A DNA stretch of 64,000 nucleotides. Origin: Granulicella pectinivorans. GTDB taxonomy: Bacteria; Acidobacteriota; Terriglobia; Terriglobales; Acidobacteriaceae. Below are positions 8,783-17,532 of the stretch, piece after piece (positions within the stretch are counted from its first letter, which is position 1; every line of letters begins with the position of its first letter). The stretch lies in assembly GCF_900114625.1 (NCBI RefSeq), contig NZ_FOZL01000001.1:2914001-2978000 (forward strand). Reading direction: 5' to 3'. The position numbers and the translations under genes were made by a program. Under the pieces are notes generated by a model. That model searched no databases and was not told the origin of the DNA. It worked only from the letters and a program-made list of their open reading frames with translations.

Positions 8783-9544
8783 TCATTCCGCAACCTGGAC
8801 TGCGGTGATCTGGCGCAGACGGACGAGATGCTCGGGTGAGATGCCCCGATCCGTCACGATCAGGTCGCAGTTTTCGATGCCGCAGAGGCGATAGGTCGCT
8901 TCGACCCCGATTTTGCTGCTGTCGACGACGAGCACCTTGCGCTTTCCTGCCCGCAGCAGCTCGTGCTGGGTGTCGGGGTCATGCACCATGACGCCGTGCG
9001 TGAAGGAGATGGATGCGGCTCCGAAGATCACGGTGCTGGCGTAGACGGAAGCCAGACTCTTCGCCACCGCATGGCCGATCAGGTCATGGCTGCTGGGCCG
9101 GTAGACTCCGCCGGTCAGCTCGACGCGGATCCCCTCTGCGGACGCCAGCTCCTCAAGCACCGCAAGCGAGAAGGTGAAGACTACGACATCGCGCCGCGCA
9201 CGCAGCTCTCTAGCGATATATAGCGTCGTCGTGCCAGAGTCGAGCACAACCGACTCACCGTCGGCCACCAGCGCTGCCGCCGCCGCGCCGATCTGTCGCT
9301 TGGCATTTGACATCTTCTCGAGCCGCTCCTGGAAGCTGCGCTCTGCGCCGCGCCAGTACTCGATCCTCGCACCTCCAGGGATGCGGATCACCTGCCCGGA
9401 TTCGACGAGCTTCTGCAGATCGCGGCGGATCGTCATCTGCGAAACACGACACGCCTGTGCGATCTCAGCGATGGACGCGGACGTGTTTGTTTTTAACATT
9501 CCGACGATCAGGTCAAGGCGCGAAAGTTCGGTAATCTCACTCAT
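8783..9544 (-). CDS. DeoR-family transcriptional regulator
   Basis: 253 residues. The N-terminal winged helix-turn-helix (SIAEIAQACRVSQMTIRRDL) is the DeoR signature, and the C-terminal part with VVLDSGTTTLYIAREL is the DeoR sensor domain, which in this family binds a phosphorylated sugar. It is the first gene of a two-gene unit with the GHMP kinase, whose sugar-phosphate product is an obvious candidate inducer. It is divergent from the TonB receptor and glycerophosphodiesterase genes across 294 bases, so it may also control those; GlpR belongs to the same family. No operator could be assigned. Confidence 0.9.
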   Translation of the reverse strand: MSEITELSRLDLIVGMLKTNTSASIAEIAQACRVSQMTIRRDLQKLVESGQVIRIPGGARIEYWRGAERSFQERLEKMSNAKRQIGAAAAALVADGESVVLDSGTTTLYIARELRARRDVVVFTFSLAVLEELASAEGIRVELTGGVYRPSSHDLIGHAVAKSLASVYASTVIFGAASISFTHGVMVHDPDTQHELLRAGKRKVLVVDSSKIGVEATYRLCGIENCDLIVTDRGISPEHLVRLRQITAVQVAE

Positions 9545-9838
9545 TCCTAAACCACTTCCAAGAACAGACTGGATTGATAATACCGATATCGTAACCCATG
9601 ACGGGGTCGGAAGTCCGAAAAGTCTCTACGGGACGAATGGGTCATAATGTGAAAATTTCTCATCTTGGCCGCTCCAATTTGTCTTTTATTAACACTTGCT
9701 TTGCTATGTTCGTTCCATCACCGCTGCTTCTAACCGGGCTTCCATGCCTCCCTGATCTAAAGGCACGGATCGCTTCCAGCTTTGAAGTGATCCTCACGCG
9801 CCACAACGAATGAACGATCTTTTCCTGTCGAGGTCTCT

Positions 9839-12800
9839 ATGAATCTGCTCTCCTTTGCCTCTCTTGCCGTTGGCCATCTTCGATCCCGCTGCGGCGGCGG
9901 TCGAGCGCTCCATCCGGTTCTCAGTCTGTCGCTGCTCCTGATCGTGCTCGCGTCTGCGCCCTTGCTGCCTGCCCAATCCGTCTATGGGGCGATCAGCGGC
10001 GTCGTCAAAGACCCCAGTGGAGCCGTGGTTCAGGGGGCCGCGATCGCCGTCCGCGAGACCGCATCGACCACCGAGTACAAGACGGTCACCAACAAGAGTG
10101 GGAGCTACCGCGTCTCGTTTCTCAAGCCGGGTGGGTACATCGTTCGCTTTGAGAAGGCTGGGTTTGCCCAATTTGCGACCAGCGAACTCCACCTTGTCCT
10201 CAATCAGGAGCTCGTCGTCGACGGTACCTTGCGGTTGGGCGAGGCCTCGGAGGTCGTTACGGTCAGCAATGCCGGAAGCTCGCTGAACTACACCAACTCA
10301 CAGATCGGCGGCGAGCTGAGCACAAGCGAACTGATCGATCTGCCCGAGAACACAAGCAGCAAGGGGGCGAATGAGTTTTTGATCACCAAGACCTTCGCCG
10401 GGGCGTCAAGCACGAGCCAGAACTACTCCAACGTCAACAACCTCTCGCTGGGTGGAGGCAGGCCGGTCTCGAATCCGATTATCATCGACGGCCTGCCCAG
10501 CAACATGGGCACCGACGGAACCTACGGCCTGATCCCCACGCCGGACTCGACTGAAGAACTTCAGGTGCTGACCGCGCCCTTCTCCGCACAGTACGGACAG
10601 AGTGGCGGCGGTGCCATCCTGACCACCACGAAGTCGGGTACGGACCACTTCCACGGCAGCGCCTTCGAGACCTACAACTCACAGGATCTCGTGGCTCTCG
10701 GTTACTTCACCGCGCCCGGCACGATCAAGCCAACACAGTCCTTCAACTACTTCGGCGGCTCCGTGGGTGGCCCGGTCCGCATCCCGAGGCTCTTCGACGG
10801 ACGCAGGCATCATCTTTATTTCTTCACCGACTGGGAAGACACGATCAACAATGCCGTGAAGACGGTCAATACGAATGTGCCGACGCTGGCTGAGCGCAGC
10901 GGCGACTTCTCCGGCATCTCCCCGCAGGGAACGCCGACCGCGACGATCTACGATCCCACGACCACGGTCGTTACCAACGGGAAGATCAGCCGCACACCCT
11001 TCTCCGGTAACATCATTCCCAAGTCGCGGCTCGACGCCGTCGGGTTGAACATCGTCGCGTTCTTTCCGCAGCCGAACTGCTCCTACCAGACCTACAACTA
11101 CTGCCTGACCCCGACCGCGCACACCACCTATCTGTACAACGCCGATCGCATCGACTACAACCCCTCGGACTACGATCATCTGTGGGCGAAGTTCTCCCGC
11201 GACGGTCCACGCAATCAGCCTACGATCGTGATTCCGAACGCAGCCAACACCTCCGCGTATGGCGGTTGGACGGACGATCACTACGCCATCTCCTGGAGCC
11301 ACGTCTTTTCGCCACGCATCTCTAACGAGGCTCGCGTCGGGTATGTGTCTGAGGTGAACTTCAGCTATCCCGCCGCTGCGGATGCGGACTCCATCGGTCT
11401 CAAGGGCGTGCCGCTGACGCAGTTCCCCAGCATCTCGACCTCGCAGTACACCAGCTTCGGAGCCGGTTCCTATTCGTTGACGCGCGATGGACACTACATC
11501 CTCAACGATGCCATGGTGATGCAGATGGGCAGGCATAGCCTCTCGCTCGGTGGCGAGTTCATGCGCTATGCCTACAGCAACTACACCCCCGGCGTGCTGG
11601 CTGGAAGCTATAGCTTCACCGGAACCTTTACGACGGCCAGCGGTCAATCCGGCCTGGGTCTGCCCGACCTTATGCTCGGTTATCCCGGAAGCTCCGGGAT
11701 CAGCACGACCAATACGATCTTCCACCAGAATCTGAACTACTTCGCCGGTTATGTGCAGGACGATTACAGGCTCTTCTCCAACCTCACCATCAACCTCGGC
11801 CTGCGGTACGAGTTCGACGGACCTTACTCCGAAGTTCACAACAACATGTACAGCTTCAACCCGAACATCATCGATCCAACCACGCAGAAGATGGGCGGCG
11901 TTCAGTTCGCAGGCCGCAATGGCGCTCCACACAGCTTGATCGCGAATGTGTATACGGGCATTCTGCCGCGCGTCGGGTTCAATTATCATGCGCTGCGCAA
12001 CACAACCGTGCGTGGTGGTTACGGAATCTACGAGCTGCCCAGCATCGGCTACGGTGGCAACGGGCTTACCTCGACCTCCACGGTCAACGTTAGCTTCCAG
12101 AGCTCCAATCCGTCGGTGACACCGGCCTTTCTCCTGTCTCAGGGAGTTCCCGCATATAGCCCCAACGTGGATGCGAACGGCAACCCGCTCATCCCCTCCA
12201 GCCTCACCAAGCCAACCGCGAATCTAGTGCAGCAGCAACTCACCTCAGTGCTTCCCTATCTGCAGGAGTGGCAGCTTGGTGTACAGCAGGATCTCGGCCA
12301 CAACTGGATCCTCGATATCGACTATGCCGGCAATCACGGGGTGCATATGCCGGCGAACCTGCCTATCAACCAGATCGCTCCCAAGGCTGGTTGCTGCAAC
12401 GCTCTCGCGAACAGCCAGAGCCTCCGCCCCTATCCGCAGTATCTCTCGATCAACTATCTGAGCAACGCGGCGGCCTCGTCTTACGCAGCTCTCTATGCAA
12501 CGCTGAGCCATCGGTGGAGCAACGGTATCTCCGTACGCGCGGCCTATACCTGGGCTCGCAACCTCGACGATGTCGATGGTCCCTCGCGCGCCGATGCCGC
12601 CGCCATCCAGAACGTATACAACCTGCATGCGCAGTGGGGAATCGCGATGATCAACGTTCCGCAGCGCTTCTCGCTCTCGGCGGTCTATGCGTTGCCGGTA
12701 GGCTCGGGGGGCCGTGTGCTCAACCACACGCCGGTTCTCTCGCAGGCGATCGGGCACTGGAAGGTCAGCACCGTGGCGCAGTTCCAGCAGGGCTATCCTT

Positions 12801-13189
12801 ACTTCGTCTCGCAGAACGACCAGCTCGGCATCTTCTCCGGCGGCCAGTATGTGACGAAGGTGGGCGACCCGAATCTGCCGCGTGGTTCGCGCACCGTGCA
12901 GAAGTGGTTCAACACATCGGCCTTCGCCATCACTCCAGTGAATACGCTTGGCAATGCTCCACGCGCGGCCCTCTATGGTCCTGGGCAGAACGTTTGGGAT
13001 CTGAGCCTGATGCGCGATGTTCCCATCCACGAGCGCATGAAGTTCACCCTCCGTGTCGATGCGCACAACGCCTTCAACCATCCGCAATTCTCCGGGCTCA
13101 ACACCAGCATCACCAACGCAGCGTTCGGCACGGTGAACGGAGCGCAGGACCCACGGCAGGTGCTGCTCATTGGCCGCTTTAGCTTCTAA
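9839..13189 (+). CDS. Oar-like TonB-dependent receptor with carboxypeptidase-regulatory domain
   Basis: 1116 residues. A long signal sequence ends near LLPAQS. A carboxypeptidase-regulatory-like beta-sandwich follows (about residues 50-130, beginning VYGAISGVVKDPSGAVV), then a TonB plug (IIIDGLPSN, TTTKSGTDHFHGSAFE) and a large beta-barrel closing with LLIGRFSF, the aromatic C-terminal signature of outer-membrane proteins. GAGG lies 7 bases before the ATG. Such receptors are expanded in Acidobacteria and import large or scarce nutrients; the ligand is not known. The next gene, 38 bases on, is a glycerophosphodiesterase, which hints at phosphodiester or lipid-headgroup uptake. The 294-base upstream gap shows no operator I could assign. 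Confidence 0.88.
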   Translation: MNLLSFASLAVGHLRSRCGGGRALHPVLSLSLLLIVLASAPLLPAQSVYGAISGVVKDPSGAVVQGAAIAVRETASTTEYKTVTNKSGSYRVSFLKPGGYIVRFEKAGFAQFATSELHLVLNQELVVDGTLRLGEASEVVTVSNAGSSLNYTNSQIGGELSTSELIDLPENTSSKGANEFLITKTFAGASSTSQNYSNVNNLSLGGGRPVSNPIIIDGLPSNMGTDGTYGLIPTPDSTEELQVLTAPFSAQYGQSGGGAILTTTKSGTDHFHGSAFETYNSQDLVALGYFTAPGTIKPTQSFNYFGGSVGGPVRIPRLFDGRRHHLYFFTDWEDTINNAVKTVNTNVPTLAERSGDFSGISPQGTPTATIYDPTTTVVTNGKISRTPFSGNIIPKSRLDAVGLNIVAFFPQPNCSYQTYNYCLTPTAHTTYLYNADRIDYNPSDYDHLWAKFSRDGPRNQPTIVIPNAANTSAYGGWTDDHYAISWSHVFSPRISNEARVGYVSEVNFSYPAAADADSIGLKGVPLTQFPSISTSQYTSFGAGSYSLTRDGHYILNDAMVMQMGRHSLSLGGEFMRYAYSNYTPGVLAGSYSFTGTFTTASGQSGLGLPDLMLGYPGSSGISTTNTIFHQNLNYFAGYVQDDYRLFSNLTINLGLRYEFDGPYSEVHNNMYSFNPNIIDPTTQKMGGVQFAGRNGAPHSLIANVYTGILPRVGFNYHALRNTTVRGGYGIYELPSIGYGGNGLTSTSTVNVSFQSSNPSVTPAFLLSQGVPAYSPNVDANGNPLIPSSLTKPTANLVQQQLTSVLPYLQEWQLGVQQDLGHNWILDIDYAGNHGVHMPANLPINQIAPKAGCCNALANSQSLRPYPQYLSINYLSNAAASSYAALYATLSHRWSNGISVRAAYTWARNLDDVDGPSRADAAAIQNVYNLHAQWGIAMINVPQRFSLSAVYALPVGSGGRVLNHTPVLSQAIGHWKVSTVAQFQQGYPYFVSQNDQLGIFSGGQYVTKVGDPNLPRGSRTVQKWFNTSAFAITPVNTLGNAPRAALYGPGQNVWDLSLMRDVPIHERMKFTLRVDAHNAFNHPQFSGLNTSITNAAFGTVNGAQDPRQVLLIGRFSF

Positions 13190-13227
13190 CCCACAAACAC
13201 ACACAAACCACACAAAGGAAGAATCTC

Positions 13228-14067
13228 TTGTTCAAAACCACTGCACTCCTTCTCATGGGTTCCGCCGTTATCGGCGGAACCCTGTTGGCTCAGACAACTG
13301 CAAACTCCTATGTTCCCGCGCCTGCGCTCGCCGCAGCGCCGGGTAAGATCGTAGTCATCGCGCATCGTGGCGAGCACCTCCATCACCCTGAAAACACGCT
13401 ACCCGCCTTCCAGGGAGCCATCGATGCCGGTGCTGACTACTTCGAACTCGATGTCCGTACGACGTCCGACGGCAAGTTTGTCATCATGCACGATAGCAAG
13501 CTTGATCGCACCACCAACGGCACTGGCGAAGTCTCGAAGCATACCTTCGACGAGATCCGCGCGCTCGATGCAGGCGCGAAGTTCGCACCCGCCTTTCAGG
13601 GGATCAGGGTACCGACACTCGATGAAGCGCTCGATCTCGCCCACGGCAAGATCAACGTCTATGTCGACACCAAGGAGGCCGAGCCCCAGCAGTTGGTGGA
13701 CACCATCGTTCGCCACGATATGCAGGATCACGTCGTCATCTATGGCAACCCGTTCTTTCTCTACGAGGTGCTCAAGATCCGTCCCAGCCTGCGTGTGATG
13801 CCCGAGGCCTACAGCCCCGATATCTGCAAGTTCCTCGACCGTGGCCTGCACCTTCAGGTGATCGCCTTCGACGCCAACGACTTCAAGGATGCGGTGATCG
13901 ATGTCGCAAAACAGGCCCACGCGCAGATCTTCGTTGATCGCCTCGGCGAAGCCGATAAACCGGAGAGCTGGCAGAAGGCTATCGAGCAGGGTGCCAATGG
14001 CATCCAGACGAATCTTCCAGCGGAGCTGGCCACTTACCTTCGCGCGCACTCTCTCGCGACGCATTGA
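13228..14067 (+). CDS. Exported glycerophosphodiester phosphodiesterase
   Basis: 279 residues with a TTG start preceded by AAGGAAGA at suitable distance and an N-terminal signal peptide. The GDPD family motifs are clear: HRGEHLHHPENTLPAF with the catalytic His and first metal ligands, YFELDVRTTSDG with the Glu/Asp ligands, and MHDSKLDRTTNGTG with the second catalytic His. The enzyme hydrolyses glycerophosphodiesters to glycerol 3-phosphate plus an alcohol, here in the periplasm. It lies 38 bases after the TonB receptor, so the pair is probably one operon. A hairpin follows the gene. Confidence 0.9.
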   Translation: MFKTTALLLMGSAVIGGTLLAQTTANSYVPAPALAAAPGKIVVIAHRGEHLHHPENTLPAFQGAIDAGADYFELDVRTTSDGKFVIMHDSKLDRTTNGTGEVSKHTFDEIRALDAGAKFAPAFQGIRVPTLDEALDLAHGKINVYVDTKEAEPQQLVDTIVRHDMQDHVVIYGNPFFLYEVLKIRPSLRVMPEAYSPDICKFLDRGLHLQVIAFDANDFKDAVIDVAKQAHAQIFVDRLGEADKPESWQKAIEQGANGIQTNLPAELATYLRAHSLATH

Positions 14068-14077
14068 GAGCGACTCT

Positions 14078-14113
14078 CGGTAGGGCAGGGATCTCTCTGT
14101 CCCTGCCCTACCG
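14078..14113 (+). terminator. Strong hairpin after glycerophosphodiesterase gene
   Basis: A perfect 13-bp stem (CGGTAGGGCAGGG with CCCTGCCCTACCG) around a 10-base loop begins 10 bases after the stop codon. There is no T-run, so it may act with Rho or protect the 3' end. Confidence 0.55.
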
Positions 14114-14261
14114 ATTGGATGGCGAGCGTCGTTTCGCGGCTGCCACACGCCTTCGCCCAATGGCCATAGACTACGAATGCGCACGGAGGTCGAAACAAGA
14201 TTTCCTGCCTTCGTCGAGTTTTTTGCGAAAGCATGGGTCGATTCGTCTTGGCCCAGCGAGG

Positions 14262-14267
14262 TATAAT
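14262..14267 (+). promoter_or_regulatory. -10 box of the tRNA-Gly promoter
   Basis: A perfect TATAAT lies 10 bases before the tRNA 5' end. No convincing -35 hexamer is visible at the right spacing. Confidence 0.5.
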
Positions 14268-14277
14268 TAGCGACGAA

Positions 14278-14352
14278 GCGGGAGTAGCTCAATGGTAGAG
14301 TAGCGGCTTCCCAAGCCGTTGGTTGCGGGTTCGATCCCCGTCTCCCGCTCCA
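14278..14352 (+). tRNA. tRNA-Gly (anticodon CCC)
   Basis: 75 bases fold into a full cloverleaf: acceptor GCGGGAG/CTCCCGC, D-stem GCTC/GAGT, anticodon stem GCGGC/GCCGT with loop TTCCCAA (anticodon CCC), 5-base variable loop, and T-arm GCGGG-TTCGATC-CCCGT. The 3' CCA is encoded. CCC reads GGG glycine codons. I saw no integrated element at its 3' end. Confidence 0.97.
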
Positions 14353-14499
14353 GAAGTTGCCTAGTCAGACCCCGAGCCTGTGAGTCCAGGTCAAAACCCT
14401 ACCCTGTGTCGGACAAGCAGAGGTCGGGTTCTCCCAAAAAACATCCCGTCTCTCATACCTCCGTGTTTCCATGATGGCTTCTGCGGAAAGTTTCCGGCA

Positions 14500-15921
14500 T
14501 TAGCCCTGGTCAGCCGAGGTACAGGGGAGGTCGATCAGGCAGCGTGCGCCCTGCTGAAAGTCTTCATCAAATCCGATTCTCCCGCCAGCGCGCTCGACGA
14601 CCAGCTTGGAGATCGCCAACCCTAGTCCCACACCGCTGATGTCGGCCGTAGCGTGATCGCTGCTGGTGAAGAAGCGTTCAAAGACCTTGGCATATTCCCC
14701 AGGTGGTATTCCCGGTCCCTCATCCTGAATGCCGATCTGCAGCCAAGATGCCGACGGTTGCGCGAAATCGACGATGATCGCGGAATCCTTAGGGGAGAAC
14801 TTCAACGCGTTGTGCACGATATTCATCAACGCAATCCGCATCAGACCACGATCGGCGTGGACCTCGACGTTTGCCAACTCAACCTGCTTCTGGATGATGC
14901 GGACGCCGCGTTCCTCGCCAAGAACTTCGAGAAGAGCAATGACCTCACGCACTAAATCGCCGACGAAGAAGACGGGTTGGGATTGGCCCGGTGGCGTGCT
15001 CTCCGCCCTCGCCAATAACAACAGGGAATCCACCGTCTGATTGAGCCGAGCCGATTCTTCCAGCACGCTTCCCAAAGCCTCGCGATAGGCTTCGGCATCG
15101 GTTGGCTTCTCAAGCGCCACCTCGCTGATGGTGCGAATCGCGGCCAGCGGTGTGCGCAGTTCATGGGAGGCGTCCGCAGTGAAGCTCTGAAGCTGCCGGA
15201 ACGCCTGCTCTAGCCGTTCCAGCAGATGGTTGAAGACGCGCGCCATATTGCCGAGCTCGTCGCGCTCGTTCGCAATGTCGAGACGCTCCCCAAGATTGCT
15301 CGCGGTGATGCGCTGGGCTCGCGATGTCATCTGCTCCAGCGGTTGAAGGGCACGTCTGGCGATTGTTTGACCGGCAAGGGCCGCAAGCACGAGCGCGAGG
15401 GGGATGGAGATAAACAACAAGAGGAAGAACTGGTACATGCGGGCGCGTAGCGGTCCGAGATCATAGCCGAGGCGAATGACGACTGTGCGACCCTGCATCG
15501 TATGGATATGGCTGACGATAAACGCGTGTGATCCATCCTCGAGCCTGACCAGCCTCTGATCGAACCCTGTATCTCCTTCGCCTTTCCGCAGTGGTCCCCC
15601 GAGTGCCATCCCGCGAAGGGTAGACGTGCGGTAAAGCACCTTTCCGGAGAGGTCACGGATTTCCATAAGACGGTCTACCAACAGATGGGATTGAGGACGC
15701 GAGTAGTAGTTTTGCGTCAACTGGAGATCCCCGGCCTGGTCGAAGAAGAGTAGGCCCTCGACAGTTACGACATCCTGCACCTCATCGTGATAGATCTGTC
15801 GGGTGAGTACGCCATACTGAAAGGCAAGCACCACGGTCGCGTACACGACCAGGAGCAGCGCGAGCACGCCCACATACCAGAGCGTGAGGCGAGTGCGGAG
15901 GTTGGTTGGCCGAAAGGTCAC
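14500..15921 (-). CDS. Two-component sensor histidine kinase (CusS-like)
   Basis: 473 residues from a GTG start at 15921, 4 bases after the response-regulator stop; the frame extends further upstream but that part overlaps the regulator. Membrane segment 1 is at about residues 12-34, a periplasmic sensor domain at 35-160, and membrane segment 2 at 164-186. A HAMP domain and a HisKA domain with the phospho-acceptor His near 253 (ASHELRTPLA) follow, then a HATPase domain (NALKFSP, DEGPGIPP). Order and spacing fit the group I kinases that respond to metals or envelope stress. The pair is divergent from the RND efflux operon, which it probably controls. Confidence 0.92.
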   Translation of the reverse strand: MTFRPTNLRTRLTLWYVGVLALLLVVYATVVLAFQYGVLTRQIYHDEVQDVVTVEGLLFFDQAGDLQLTQNYYSRPQSHLLVDRLMEIRDLSGKVLYRTSTLRGMALGGPLRKGEGDTGFDQRLVRLEDGSHAFIVSHIHTMQGRTVVIRLGYDLGPLRARMYQFFLLLFISIPLALVLAALAGQTIARRALQPLEQMTSRAQRITASNLGERLDIANERDELGNMARVFNHLLERLEQAFRQLQSFTADASHELRTPLAAIRTISEVALEKPTDAEAYREALGSVLEESARLNQTVDSLLLLARAESTPPGQSQPVFFVGDLVREVIALLEVLGEERGVRIIQKQVELANVEVHADRGLMRIALMNIVHNALKFSPKDSAIIVDFAQPSASWLQIGIQDEGPGIPPGEYAKVFERFFTSSDHATADISGVGLGLAISKLVVERAGGRIGFDEDFQQGARCLIDLPCTSADQG

Positions 15922-15925
15922 CGGG

Positions 15926-16621
15926 CTACGGCTCCCGCAGACTGAAGCCAAGACCGCGCACTGTTTGCAGGAGCTTGACCGCAAAGGGATCGTCAATCTT
16001 GCGCCGGAGCCGTGCGACCTGGACGTCGATGACATTGTCGATCGGAGTAAAGCGCGATGTCTCCCGCCACACATCCCTGGCCAGCATCTCGCGGGATACG
16101 GTGCGTCCGCCGTTTTCGGCAAGGTACAGCAGCAGATCGAACTCGCGCGGGGTGAGGTCCAACGGGTCGCCAGCACGGTAGGCCATGCGCTTCTTCGGAT
16201 CGAGCGACAGATCCCCGACCTTGAGCGAGGATGGAGCGGTCGGGGGCAGAAAGCGGCGAAGCAGGGCATCCATCCGGGCAAGCAGTTCGGGAAAGGAAAA
16301 GGGCTTGCCGAGGTAGTCGTCCGCGCCGGAACGCAGGCCTTCCACGCGATCGTCCACGGTGTTGTGGGACGTCAAAATCAACACGCGCAGGTCGATTCCT
16401 TCCTTACGCACCTGCCGAAGGATATCGAGCCCGTTGCGGTGTGGAAGCGTGAGATCGAGGAGCAGGAGATCAGGCTGTCCGCTGTGGATCAGGAAAAATC
16501 CCTCCTCCGCGGTGCTGGCGGCGAGGACCTCATAGCCAGCCGACCGGATGCCGGACTCCAGGGCATCGGACATCTTGCGATCGTCCTCGATGATCAGAAC
16601 CTTCGATGAATGGGACGGCAT
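15926..16621 (-). CDS. OmpR/PhoB-family response regulator
   Basis: About 231 residues from the ATG at 16621 (MPSHSSKVLIIEDD); a longer start at 16678 lacks a ribosome-binding site. The receiver domain has the acidic pair in IIEDD, the phosphorylated Asp near residue 56 (LLLLDLTLP), the Thr/Ser in ILTSHN and the Lys in YLGKPF near 106. The C-terminal winged helix (LTPREFDLLLYLAENGG, VARLRRKIDDPF) is of the OmpR type. It is the first gene of the two-component operon, with its kinase 4 bases downstream. Confidence 0.93.
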   Translation of the reverse strand: MPSHSSKVLIIEDDRKMSDALESGIRSAGYEVLAASTAEEGFFLIHSGQPDLLLLDLTLPHRNGLDILRQVRKEGIDLRVLILTSHNTVDDRVEGLRSGADDYLGKPFSFPELLARMDALLRRFLPPTAPSSLKVGDLSLDPKKRMAYRAGDPLDLTPREFDLLLYLAENGGRTVSREMLARDVWRETSRFTPIDNVIDVQVARLRRKIDDPFAVKLLQTVRGLGFSLREP

Positions 16622-16687
16622 ACTCGCAATCGCCTCTTCCTGATGATTCCAAAGCCCGACATCTCCCGCAAGGGGCATTGCGGAAAT

Positions 16688-16703
16688 GTCAGAAACTAGT
16701 CAG
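16688..16703. promoter_or_regulatory. Direct repeats, possible response-regulator site
   Basis: GTCAG occurs at 16688-16692 and 16699-16703, an 11-base period as expected for tandem OmpR-family binding, in the 137-base gap between the divergent two-component and efflux operons. A third GTCAG is at 16739-16743. Short repeats like this can arise by chance. Confidence 0.3.
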
Positions 16704-16758
16704 GATTTTGTAAGGACAAGCAGTGGTTCACTTTGGGAGTCAGTTCTCGAGGTGAATC

Positions 16759-17532
16759 ATGCCAAAGTCGTATGTCGTGTTGGTTTCTCTTTTATCTTCC
16801 GCCTTCGCTCTTTCTCAGCCGGCGACCGGGGTTCCCGTCGCTCCGCCCTCCTCGCGTACTGTTCTCCCCATCACCTTTACGAAGACCGTCAGTGCCGACC
16901 ACTCACACGCGGGTGATACGGTTCTCGCCAAGACAACCCAGGTCGTCAGACTGGCGACTGGAGAAGTGGTTCCTGCGGGGACCGAGGTTGTTGGCCACGT
17001 CGCGGCAGCCAATGCTTTCCTCTATGACAACACACCCTACGCAAAGCAGAGGGAAGCGGTTCTGGACATTCAGTTCGATGCGCTTCATCTTGCCGGTCAC
17101 GATATGCCCCTCAGCGTCACGGTGCGTGCCATGGCCGATCCGCTCACGAGTCGTGGAGCGCGTATGCCAAAGCCATCGGATCTCGATTCCTACTCCGCGG
17201 TCAGCCAGATCGGTGGTGACGAGCTCGTCCCCTCGCAGTCGGAAGTGGTCGATCGGAACGGCGATGTTGTGGCCTACAACCGCCGCAGTGGAGTGTATGC
17301 CCACTTGATCGCCAACGGTAGCTGCGATGCCAGCAGCAACGAGGTTTCGGTGGATATATACTCGGCCTCCGCGTGCGGGCTCTATGGCTTCACCGAGGTG
17401 ACAGCTCGAGAGACAGGCTCTGCCTCCTCTCCTTCACGGCTGTCGCTTATCTCCACGCATACATCTCCGAAAATCTGGCGGTACAGCACGGCGCTGCTTG
17501 AGGTGTTGCCGAGCACGGGAGCGGCACGCTGA
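16759..17532 (+). CDS. Exported protein of unknown function heading the efflux operon
   Basis: 257 residues with a signal peptide (VVLVSLLSSAFALSQP). GAGGTG lies 5 bases before the ATG. The body contains a VxAxTxxxVxLATGEVVPAGTEVVGHV segment suggesting a small beta-rich fold, and two cysteines (GSCDASS and SACGLYG) that could pair. I do not recognise a family. The stop overlaps the proposed start of the TolC gene, so it is translationally coupled to the efflux genes and may be an accessory periplasmic protein of the pump. Confidence 0.6.
   Translation: MPKSYVVLVSLLSSAFALSQPATGVPVAPPSSRTVLPITFTKTVSADHSHAGDTVLAKTTQVVRLATGEVVPAGTEVVGHVAAANAFLYDNTPYAKQREAVLDIQFDALHLAGHDMPLSVTVRAMADPLTSRGARMPKPSDLDSYSAVSQIGGDELVPSQSEVVDRNGDVVAYNRRSGVYAHLIANGSCDASSNEVSVDIYSASACGLYGFTEVTARETGSASSPSRLSLISTHTSPKIWRYSTALLEVLPSTGAAR

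Noticed and set aside
9545..9838. Operator for DeoR or the TonB receptor
   Set aside because: AT-rich stretches around 9680-9715 could be promoters but no palindrome or direct repeat stood out enough to annotate.
14353..14499. Possible integration site at the tRNA-Gly 3' end
   Set aside because: No integrase gene and no second copy of the tRNA 3' end were seen nearby.
15922..16281. Upstream extension of the histidine kinase frame
   Set aside because: It overlaps the response regulator and has no kinase features. The GTG at 15921 fits the spacing and domain start.
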